9,745 bases of DNA. It comes from an uncultured Rhodospirillales bacterium. Its GTDB lineage: Bacteria > Pseudomonadota > Alphaproteobacteria > Acetobacterales > Acetobacteraceae. The position numbers and the translations under genes are program-made. This document shows, piece after piece, positions 1 to 7,179 of the stretch (the stretch's first letter is position 1; each line of letters begins with the position of its first letter). The DNA lies in NCBI GenBank assembly GCA_903928045.1, contig CAIYPH010000226.1:1-9745 (forward strand), in the 5' to 3' direction. The notes under the pieces are model-generated. The model ran no database searches. It was not told where the DNA came from and saw only the letters and a list, made by a program, of their open reading frames with translations.

Positions 1-18
1 AGGGAGTAAAAGTTTTTT

Positions 19-42
19 GCTTCTTTTTTTCAAAAAAGAAGC
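19..42 (-). terminator. AT-rich inverted repeat after pbpC, probable transcription end
   Basis: A perfect inverted repeat has arms at 19-29 and 32-42 (GCTTCTTTTTT and its complement). With a realistic loop of about four bases it forms roughly a 10-bp hairpin. It starts seven bases past the pbpC stop codon, where a terminator for the A2M-pbpC unit is expected. It is not a classical intrinsic terminator. On the minus strand the bases after the hairpin are an A-run and then CTTTT, not a direct U-run, and the U-run lies inside the stem. The sequence is strikingly AT-rich in a GC-rich window. Beside it, 38-47 is a second, 10-base palindrome (GAAGCGCTTC) that could compete for pairing. The element could serve convergent transcription from both sides, or be a dispersed intergenic repeat. 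Confidence 0.5.
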
Positions 43-48
43 GCTTCC

Positions 49-1974
49 CTACTTCACCCTGATCACGCTCTGCGCTGCGTTTCCGTCGGCATCCAGCACG
101 GTCACCCGATACCAGCCGCTGCCCGGGGGCAGCCAGGTTGCCTCGCGACGGGCCGGGTCATGCGGGACGGGGCCGCCATCGATCAGGAAGCTCAGCGGCC
201 GGCGGCCGCCCATCGCCCGCAGCGTGAGCGGACCATCGCCGCTGACAACCGCCTCCGCCGGGGGAAACAGCAGTTGCAGCGCGTCGGCCCGGACGGTTTG
301 CACGAGCCGACGTGGTTCGGGCGCGGGTTCGGCGGTGATGGCGCGCGGCGCCTCCGGCAGCAGCGCGAGCGCGCGGGCGAGCAGCGGCACCGCGAGGCTG
401 AGGCCGGTGGCGCCCGGGATCGGCGCGCCATCGGGGCGGCCGACCCAGGCGAGCGCGAGGTGATCGCGGTCGAACCCCACCGCCCAGGCGTCCCGCCCGC
501 CCCAACTGGTGCCGGTTTTCCACGCCACGCCGACTGGGCCGCCCTTGGGGAAGGGCTGCACGAGGATGTCTGCGATGGTGCCGGCCGAATCCTGCGCGAT
601 CAGAGGGTGCGCTTCCACCCGGGGTCCGGTTAGGCGGAGGGAGCGGACCACGCCGTCGGTCGCGATGGCGGCGTAGAGCGCGGCGAGATCGCGCGGGGTG
701 ATGCCGGCGCCGCCGAGGGCAAGCGGCAGCGTGGCCGGGCGGCCGGTGCTGTTCTTCGGCAAGTGCAGCGTCACCCCGGCGGCGCGCAGCCGGCGCAGGA
801 AGCTCTCCGGGCCAATGCCGTCGAGCAGCGCCACCGCGGGCACGTTCAAGGACCGGCGCAGCGCCTCGGCCATGGTGACCCGGCCGGCGAAGCTGCGGTC
901 GAAATCCTCCGGGGCGTAGCGGCCGAAGCGGCGGGGGATATCGTCGAGCAGTGTGCCGGGGCCGGCCAGGCCGGCTTCGAAGGCCATGGCGTAGATGAAC
1001 GGCTTGAGCGCCGAGCCGGGCGAGCGGATGGCGCGGCTGAGATCGAGCGACGCACCCGCCCCATCCGGGCTGGAGGCGGCGATGGCACGAAGTTCGTGGC
1101 TGCGAAGATCGGCGATCATCAGCAACAGCGCGCCGTGCGGGGGGAGCACGCGGGCGCGCTCGGCCGCGATGGCTTCAAGCGCGGCTTGCAGCGGCAGGTC
1201 GAGCGTTGCACGCCCGGGCGCCGACGCCGCCTCGCCCCAGGGCAGGGCGGTAGTCGCATGGCGCGGCATCGCAGTGCGTTGCGCCGGCAATCCCCCGCCG
1301 GCCTCGCCAAGCAGCCGGTCGCGCAGGCGGCGGGCCGCTTCTGGATGGCGGTCAGGCCGCAGCGCTTCCGGCCGGCGCGGGAGGGCGACCAGCAGGGCGA
1401 TGTCCTCGCCGGTCAGGGACGCCGGCAGCTTGCCGAGCCAGGCCAGGGAGGCCGCCGTCACCCCTTCGAGATTGCCGCCGTAGGGCGCGAGGGTCATCCA
1501 CCCCGTGAGGATGTCACGCTTGGAGTAGTGCGCCTCAAGCTGGAGCGCGCGGAACACCTCGATCAGCTTGGAGCGGAGGGTGCGCGGCCGCGGTTCGATC
1601 AGGCGGGCGAGCTGCATCGTCAGCGTCGAGCCGCCGGAGACGATGTGGCCGGCGCGGATGTCCTGGGCGAAGGCACGGGCCAGCGCCACCGGGTCGACGC
1701 CGGGGTGCCACCAGAAGCGGCGATCCTCGGTGGCGATGAGGCGGGCGAGATAGGCGGGGTCGACGTCCTCCAGCCGCACCGGCAGCCGCCAGACGCCGCC
1801 CGGCGCGGGGGCGGCGGCGAGCAGTGCGCCGTTGCGGTCGAGAAACACGCGGCCGGGTTGGGCGAGGCGCCCGATCGGCACCGGAAAGGCCCGATCGAGA
1901 CCCAGCGGCAGCAGAATCAGGAAGGCAGCGGCGGCGGTCGCCCCTATCAGCCAGCGCGACGCCGGTGCCGTCAC
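49..1974 (-). CDS. pbpC: Penicillin-binding protein 1C (PbpC), bifunctional-type peptidoglycan synthase
   Basis: This inner-membrane, periplasm-facing class A penicillin-binding protein (641 aa) polymerises lipid II through a GT51 domain and carries a transpeptidase-type domain. Residues 8-25 form the N-terminal membrane anchor. The glycosyltransferase motifs are EDRRFWWHPG (83-92, catalytic Glu83), GGSTLTMQLAR (114-124) and the KLIE...LE segment (136-147). The transpeptidase shows SALK (Ser321 nucleophile, Lys324), SLN (375-377) and KTGTS (486-490). The end, about 557-641, matches the BiPBP_C domain that typifies PbpC. The protein is shorter than E. coli PbpC (about 770 aa), with no sign of truncation. 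Start: the GTG at 1974 overlaps the upstream A2M stop as GTGA, with no clear Shine-Dalgarno sequence, so translation is probably coupled. Odd point: the usual ILTxYLN motif reads ILTGWMT (155-161). The A2M neighbour supports a role in wall repair (known for the family, inferred here). Confidence 0.96.
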   Translation of the reverse strand: MTAPASRWLIGATAAAAFLILLPLGLDRAFPVPIGRLAQPGRVFLDRNGALLAAAPAPGGVWRLPVRLEDVDPAYLARLIATEDRRFWWHPGVDPVALARAFAQDIRAGHIVSGGSTLTMQLARLIEPRPRTLRSKLIEVFRALQLEAHYSKRDILTGWMTLAPYGGNLEGVTAASLAWLGKLPASLTGEDIALLVALPRRPEALRPDRHPEAARRLRDRLLGEAGGGLPAQRTAMPRHATTALPWGEAASAPGRATLDLPLQAALEAIAAERARVLPPHGALLLMIADLRSHELRAIAASSPDGAGASLDLSRAIRSPGSALKPFIYAMAFEAGLAGPGTLLDDIPRRFGRYAPEDFDRSFAGRVTMAEALRRSLNVPAVALLDGIGPESFLRRLRAAGVTLHLPKNSTGRPATLPLALGGAGITPRDLAALYAAIATDGVVRSLRLTGPRVEAHPLIAQDSAGTIADILVQPFPKGGPVGVAWKTGTSWGGRDAWAVGFDRDHLALAWVGRPDGAPIPGATGLSLAVPLLARALALLPEAPRAITAEPAPEPRRLVQTVRADALQLLFPPAEAVVSGDGPLTLRAMGGRRPLSFLIDGGPVPHDPARREATWLPPGSGWYRVTVLDADGNAAQSVIRVK

Positions 1975-4900
1975 GGAGCGGCGACCCGTACCTTTGTCTC
2001 CGCCAGATTTGCCGCGATCGCCGGACGGTACATGTCCGCCGCCTCGGCGCCGGGGAGGGCGAAACTGCCCTGGGTGGTGGCCCGCAGCCGCACCGCGACA
2101 CGGAAATCGCGCTGCTTCGCATCAAGGCTGACGATGGCGGCGAAGCGATCATCGGCGGCGGGCTGGGCGTCGGTGCGGCTCAGGCGATCCAGCCACGGCA
2201 TCCCCGAGACCTTCGCCGTCTCCTCCGTCGGCGCGGTGACGCGGGCGGCGATTTCCCAGCCGGCCGGCAGGCCCTGGCTGATGGCCAGGGTGTGGCGCTG
2301 CTGGCCGTCCATTTTGCCCTCGATCAGCAGCACGAATAGCGTGTTCTGCTTGAGATTGGCGGGGTCGAGCGGCTTGCCGTCAGGGGTGACGAAGCGCGCG
2401 GTGAGGGTGAGCCCGGCATGCGCGGCGACGGGCGGCTGCACCGGCACGCCACGGCGGGCGATGCTGACCCAGACCGGCTTCTCGCCGGCATTGCGCAGCA
2501 CAGCGGGCGCGGTGAGCGCCTCGCTGATCGGGCTGCGTCCGTCACTGGCCAGCGGGGTGCCATCGAGCGTGAGGTTCAGTTGAACCGGCCCGCCCCGCAG
2601 TGCGCCGTCGGCCGCAGCGGCCCATGCGAGGTCCTGGGTGTTGAGCTGGGCTGGTTTCAGGTCGCCGCCCGGCAATTTCGCCACCAATCCGGGCAGCCGG
2701 TCGGGGAAGATGCCGGATTCGCGCAGCAGCACGATCAGCGCCAACTGGTCGCGCAAGGCCGAACCGTAATCCGCCGGCGCCCATTCCCGTGCGGGGACTC
2801 TCAGCGCCACCTCGAAGGCCGTCTCGGCGCGGGCGCGATCATGCGCGAGTGCGAGGGCGGCGCCGAGTTGGGCGCGCGCGATGGCGGTGGGGATGGTGCT
2901 GATTTTCTCCAGCAGCACGCGGGCCGCACCGGCCTGCCCCTGGCCGGCACGAGCGAGCAAATACAGGCGGTAGCTGTTCAGCGAGGGTGCGCGCGGGCCT
3001 TCGTCGTTATCGCCGTTCCCGCTGACCTGCGCGCTGATCAGCTTCATCGCCGAGGCCAGGGCGGCGGGCGGCACGGCAACGCCGGCATCGCGGGCACGCA
3101 TCAGCGTGTCGATGGCATAGAGCGAGAGCCATGGCTCGGCCTCGCCGTTGCCGGACCACAGGCCGAACGCGCCGTCATAGCGCTGCTTGTCGAGGATGCG
3201 CTGCACCGCCTCCTGCAACTGGCCGAGCCGGCCGGGGTTCGCTGGGGTGAAACTGAGGGCAAGGGCCTTGCTGCTCGCCTGTTCGAGGCAAAAATAGTCG
3301 TATTCGGCGAGAGCCGCCCGCATCGCCTCGGCGTCGTAACGCACCGGGGCGCCCGCGGTGAGGCGCGCGGCGAAGCCGGCGGGGAGGTAGGAGGCGCTCT
3401 CGGGATCGAGCCGCCGCTCACCGCCGGGCGGCAAGTCGAAGCTGGCCAGGCTGCTTTGCGCACTGCGCGATGGCCGGACGGTGATCGCCGATTCACGGGC
3501 GACCTGGAAGCCGCCGGGCCCGGTGATCGCCAGCTTCACCACGCCGCGCCCCACCCCGGTCGTGCGCAGCCCGGTGGCCGGCATCGCCCGGTCGCCTTTA
3601 GCCAGATCGATGGACAGCTCTGCCGGGCCGGTCAGCGTCAGGGGACCCTCGACGGTGAGACGGGCGGTGACCTTGCCGCCGGGGAGATCGAGGTTTTGCA
3701 GGAGCACTGGCAACACCGCCTCATCCCCCGGCGCGAGGAAGCGGGGCAGCAGGGCCTCGGCGACCAGCGGGTCACGAATGGTCATCTGGGTGTCGGCGGC
3801 GGCGAAGCGGCGGGCCTGCCATGCAACCGCCATCAGGCGGGCTTGGCCGGCGAAATCCGGCAGGTCGAGCCGGATGCGCACCACGCCATCCGCGTCGGCG
3901 GCGACGGGCGGGGTGAACAGGCTGAGGATGCGCTGCGGGATATCCGGCAGCACGTAGCTGTCATCGCCGCCCTGGCGCAGCAACGCGGAGGGCCCGTCGG
4001 GCGGCGGGATCAGCCGGCCCCAATCGTCGCGGATGTCGATGCCGAGCCGCCGGCGGCCGAGGAAATGCGGCGCGGGATCGGGCGTCGTGAAACGGGTCAG
4101 CCGCAGAATCCCTTCATCGACGGCGGCGAGGCTGACCATGGCGCCGGGCGCGGTGCGCAGCACCACCTCCTGGGTCTGGCGCGGTGCGGCAAGGCTCGGT
4201 GTTTCAAAGACCAGCGGCAATTGGCGCTCGGACGGATCGGCGGCGATGTAGGCCACGCCGATGGCGCGCGCGGTGTTCGGGGCCGGGCGGTAGGCATGCA
4301 CCGTCACATAGGCCCCAGGCCCCCAGGCGGCGTCGACGGTGACGTCGATATCCGCGCCCCCCACGGGCAATTCGATGTTGCGGACGGAATGCACCCGGTC
4401 CGTCAGCACGGCGACGGTAGCCAGCCCCGCGAAGGGTGGGGTGATGTGGACGCGCACCGCCTCGCCGAGCTTCGCCATTTTCCGGTCGGTGGAGACATCG
4501 ACCTTGTCCGGCACATCCGGGGTGGAACTGTCCGCCCAGCCGGAGCGGAAGCGCAGCGTGGTCAGCGCCAGACCGCCGCTCTGCGCCGCTTCCAGCCGGT
4601 AGCGGCCGAAGGGCAAGGCGCGGGCGAAGCGGAACCAGTCGCCTGGTTGCAGCGTCACGTCCCGCGTCTCCAGCGGCTCGTCGCGCCACACCGTCTGGTA
4701 GGACGCGGTGCCGCCACGGGTCACCAGCCGCCAATCCGGCCGCTCGCGGACGAGGCGCAGGCGGACGGGGAGGGCGATGCGGCTACCGTCCGGCCCCACC
4801 GCGGCGATGTCGAAGCCGGCCTCGCTATTGGCGTTGACGGCGCGATCGGCGAAGCGCGGCTTGATGCCGATCAGCGGCCCGGCGGGGCGGACCGGCAACG

Positions 4901-7088
4901 TCACGCGGGCGTGGCTCGCGTGGCCGGAGGGGTCATCGATGGCGATATCGATCTCGGCCTTCAGAGCCTGGGTGGTGTCCGGCGCCTGGCCGAGATTGAA
5001 AATCGCCTCGGTTTTTCCGGCCGCATCGGTGACCGGAAGCTCGATGCGGCTCTGATCGGGCGCGAAAATTTCGCCCTCCTGGCCGATCGCCGCGCCGGCG
5101 AGGGCAGGGGAGGGCTGCGGGTCCGGGATCAGCCGCAGCGTGGCATGGCCGGTTAATCCTGAACCGACGGCGCCGTAGAGGAAGCGGGCGGTCAGCGGGA
5201 TTGTGCTGTCCTCGCCGGGGATCATGGCTGCCGGCAGGGTGCCGGTATCGACCGCCAGCCGCTCGGGCAGGAAGGCATCGACGCGGAATTCGGTCTGGAA
5301 AATCGGCTCGGCGGCAGGATCGGTCTTGATCTCCAGGCTCCACATGCCCGCCGCGGCGGAGCTGGCCAGCGCGATCGGCGCATGGATCGCCCCGCCGGCG
5401 AGGCGTGGCGGCACAACGTCGAGATACTGCGTGCCGTTCGGCTTGCGCACGATGACATGGGAGGGCAGGTCGAGCGGCGCGCCGGCGGCGTCGCGCAGCA
5501 GCGCCATCACGTTGACGGTCTCGCCGGGCCGGTAGATGCCGCGGTCGGTCCAGGCATAGGCGTCGATCGGGCCGGAGGGCGCCATGCCGGTCACGCCGCG
5601 ATCGGAGAGATCGAAGGCGGCGGCGTGGAGATCGAGAGTCGCGAAGTCGCCGTTATCGGCGAAGAGATGCAGCGCGGCCGGCGCCTGCCCGCCGGGGCCG
5701 CGCAGCAGCGGCACTGGAAAACGCACCAGTCCCTCAGCATCGGCGCGGGCTTCGGCGATGATGTCGTTGTTCTGCGCCAGCAGGCGGACGAGCACATCCG
5801 GCCGGGTTTTCGCGGTGGCGTAGTCGCGGGTCTGCACGGTCAGCCCGTCATTGCCGCGCCAGACGGTGGGGGCGAGATCAGTGCGCAGGATCAATTGCAC
5901 GCCGCCCTGCCAGAACTGGGTGCCGTCCCCCTGGGTGACCAGCAGAGCGAAAATGCCGGGGCCGGCGGACATCAGCGCCTCCGGCAATGGGAGTGTGGTG
6001 CGGATGGTGCGGTTGTCGGCAAAACCGGGAATGTCGGCCTTGCCGCTCCATATCTCGCTGCCGGCCTCCTCGCCGAGGTTATTGGCGTTCCAGTAGTCCA
6101 GGCTCTCGCCGAGCTTCACGCGCCGCAGCAGCATGCCGACGTTGCGCTCGCTGAGGCGGATGATCTTCAGCGCGACCGTCGAGATATTCACCGTGCTCAC
6201 CGTCACCGAGGCGGGCTGGAAGCGCGGCAGCACGAAGAAGCGCGAATCGAACGTCACGCCAGGCTGACGGTTCGGCATCGCCACCGGCAGGCGCGTCTCC
6301 TTGTGCAGGGTGGCGCCGCCCTGCGCGGGGAGGCCGGCGCGCAGCACGATGGTGGTGGTCTTCGCCGGCGGCAGGCCGGAGACGCAGATCTGCTCGCCCT
6401 CGAGGGTAATGGCGGCATCCGGCAGGGGCGGGTCGAGGCGGACCCAGTCGGCGGGCTGGAAATCGCGCTTGTCGGTCGGCGGCACGGTGAAGAGGAGGCA
6501 GACGCGGGCGGGGTCGGAGTCCCGTTCGATATCGGTGTTGCGGACCAGCATACCGGCGGCGCGTTCGGTCTCCGCCAGCCGCGCGGCGAGGGCCTTGTCG
6601 TCCGGGTTGAGCTCGATGGCGTCCCGCAGGGCGGAGATTTCCGACGCCGGTCGATCCAGAGCGTGCATGGCATCGGCCAGGAGCAGCAGCACCGGGAGCC
6701 GTTCCTCCGGCTTATGGCCACGCCAGGGCGCGAGATCGTTGAAGGCCAACAGGGCCGCTTGGGCGGCACGGGCCGGGTCCGGCTTGGCGCGGCGCAGCTG
6801 AGCCCGGGCGAGCTGCACGAACATCCAGGGCTCGGTCTGGCCCTGGCCGATCCGGGTCTCGAGGGCGGCGACGGCCTTGTCGAGATCGCCCGCTTTCAGC
6901 GCCGAATCCGCCTGCGCCTCGGCGGCGGCACGCTGCGCGGTGCTGGCGCCGGTGGGGAAGCCCCGCCGCAGAGCCGCGGTATAGGCGCTGGCGTCCCGGT
7001 CCAGTCCCGGGGCGTCGAATGCCCCGGCCGGGGGGGTGGCAATCATGAGTGCCAAGGCAGCGAGCAACCAACGCACCAGCAGCCGCAT
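1971..7088 (-). CDS. yfhM: Bacterial alpha-2-macroglobulin with intact thioester (YfhM/ECAM-like)
   Basis: This is a periplasmic protease-trapping protein of 1705 aa. Family members are cleaved in a bait region, which activates an internal thioester that binds the attacker covalently. Residues 1-23 are a Sec signal peptide ending AGA/FD, with no lipobox cysteine. Residues 50-175 are helical and TPR-like. Macroglobulin (MG) domains follow from about 190, with TDRGIYRPGE at 514-523. A bait-region-type domain runs from about 862 and includes VDEG at 990-993. The A2M core lies at about 1067-1110. The thioester domain carries CLEQ at 1267-1270 (Cys1267 and Gln1270 form the bond), followed by a FGLW...PWLSLYAID stretch. 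A C-terminal MG domain ends the protein. The only cysteines are 197, 235 and 1267, so the first two may form a disulfide. Start: ATG 7088 has GGAGG six bases upstream; an in-frame TTG at 7109 is less likely. It overlaps pbpC by GTGA. Anti-protease function is inferred from the family. Confidence 0.97.
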   Translation of the reverse strand: MRLLVRWLLAALALMIATPPAGAFDAPGLDRDASAYTAALRRGFPTGASTAQRAAAEAQADSALKAGDLDKAVAALETRIGQGQTEPWMFVQLARAQLRRAKPDPARAAQAALLAFNDLAPWRGHKPEERLPVLLLLADAMHALDRPASEISALRDAIELNPDDKALAARLAETERAAGMLVRNTDIERDSDPARVCLLFTVPPTDKRDFQPADWVRLDPPLPDAAITLEGEQICVSGLPPAKTTTIVLRAGLPAQGGATLHKETRLPVAMPNRQPGVTFDSRFFVLPRFQPASVTVSTVNISTVALKIIRLSERNVGMLLRRVKLGESLDYWNANNLGEEAGSEIWSGKADIPGFADNRTIRTTLPLPEALMSAGPGIFALLVTQGDGTQFWQGGVQLILRTDLAPTVWRGNDGLTVQTRDYATAKTRPDVLVRLLAQNNDIIAEARADAEGLVRFPVPLLRGPGGQAPAALHLFADNGDFATLDLHAAAFDLSDRGVTGMAPSGPIDAYAWTDRGIYRPGETVNVMALLRDAAGAPLDLPSHVIVRKPNGTQYLDVVPPRLAGGAIHAPIALASSAAAGMWSLEIKTDPAAEPIFQTEFRVDAFLPERLAVDTGTLPAAMIPGEDSTIPLTARFLYGAVGSGLTGHATLRLIPDPQPSPALAGAAIGQEGEIFAPDQSRIELPVTDAAGKTEAIFNLGQAPDTTQALKAEIDIAIDDPSGHASHARVTLPVRPAGPLIGIKPRFADRAVNANSEAGFDIAAVGPDGSRIALPVRLRLVRERPDWRLVTRGGTASYQTVWRDEPLETRDVTLQPGDWFRFARALPFGRYRLEAAQSGGLALTTLRFRSGWADSSTPDVPDKVDVSTDRKMAKLGEAVRVHITPPFAGLATVAVLTDRVHSVRNIELPVGGADIDVTVDAAWGPGAYVTVHAYRPAPNTARAIGVAYIAADPSERQLPLVFETPSLAAPRQTQEVVLRTAPGAMVSLAAVDEGILRLTRFTTPDPAPHFLGRRRLGIDIRDDWGRLIPPPDGPSALLRQGGDDSYVLPDIPQRILSLFTPPVAADADGVVRIRLDLPDFAGQARLMAVAWQARRFAAADTQMTIRDPLVAEALLPRFLAPGDEAVLPVLLQNLDLPGGKVTARLTVEGPLTLTGPAELSIDLAKGDRAMPATGLRTTGVGRGVVKLAITGPGGFQVARESAITVRPSRSAQSSLASFDLPPGGERRLDPESASYLPAGFAARLTAGAPVRYDAEAMRAALAEYDYFCLEQASSKALALSFTPANPGRLGQLQEAVQRILDKQRYDGAFGLWSGNGEAEPWLSLYAIDTLMRARDAGVAVPPAALASAMKLISAQVSGNGDNDEGPRAPSLNSYRLYLLARAGQGQAGAARVLLEKISTIPTAIARAQLGAALALAHDRARAETAFEVALRVPAREWAPADYGSALRDQLALIVLLRESGIFPDRLPGLVAKLPGGDLKPAQLNTQDLAWAAAADGALRGGPVQLNLTLDGTPLASDGRSPISEALTAPAVLRNAGEKPVWVSIARRGVPVQPPVAAHAGLTLTARFVTPDGKPLDPANLKQNTLFVLLIEGKMDGQQRHTLAISQGLPAGWEIAARVTAPTEETAKVSGMPWLDRLSRTDAQPAADDRFAAIVSLDAKQRDFRVAVRLRATTQGSFALPGAEAADMYRPAIAANLAETKVRVAAP

Positions 7089-7094
7089 TTGACG

Positions 7095-7099
7095 CCTCC
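7095..7099 (-). promoter_or_regulatory. Strong Shine-Dalgarno that fixes the A2M start
   Basis: The minus strand reads GGAGG here, six bases before ATG 7088. It selects that ATG over the in-frame TTG at 7109, which lies upstream of the site. The ATG also places the basic residues and hydrophobic core of the signal peptide directly at the N-terminus. It is the best ribosome binding site in the window, which suggests A2M is translated independently while pbpC depends on coupling. Confidence 0.8.
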
Positions 7100-7132
7100 G
7101 TAGCCACAAAAGGTTATGCAGCTTGTAGCAAA

Positions 7133-7144
7133 TCCCCGCGGGGA
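7133..7144. repeat. 12-base perfect palindrome in the cca-A2M gap
   Basis: TCCCCGCGGGGA is a perfect palindrome in the 91-base gap (7089-7179) between the cca stop and the A2M start. On the minus strand it is followed by ATTTGC, so it could be a weak terminator-like hairpin (four-base stem, CGCG loop) or a symmetric protein-binding site. In DNA this GC-rich a chance palindrome of this length is plausible. I could not place a convincing -35/-10 pair in the gap; CATAAC at 7112-7117 (minus strand) is the nearest -10-like string but has no good -35 partner. Confidence 0.3.
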
Positions 7145-7179
7145 ACGCATCGCCTATCCAATGAAATCCCGGACGGCAA

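Noticed and set aside
763..2583. A 606-codon plus-strand frame spanning pbpC and the end of A2M
   Set aside because: It crosses two real genes on the other strand, has low-complexity composition and no domain; it is a GC-driven shadow.
2418..5156. A 912-codon open frame on the plus strand, opposite the A2M gene
   Set aside because: It is antisense to a gene with clear A2M motifs, its product is rich in Arg, Gly, Gln and Ala without recognisable domains, and long stop-free antisense frames are expected at this GC content.
5382..7103. A 573-codon plus-strand frame opposite the start of A2M
   Set aside because: Same pattern as the other antisense frames: His/Gly/Arg-rich product with no motif, fully inside the A2M gene.
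7089..7109. TTG start for A2M adding seven residues
   Set aside because: The GGAGG site lies downstream of this TTG and is correctly spaced for ATG 7088, which also begins a normal signal peptide.
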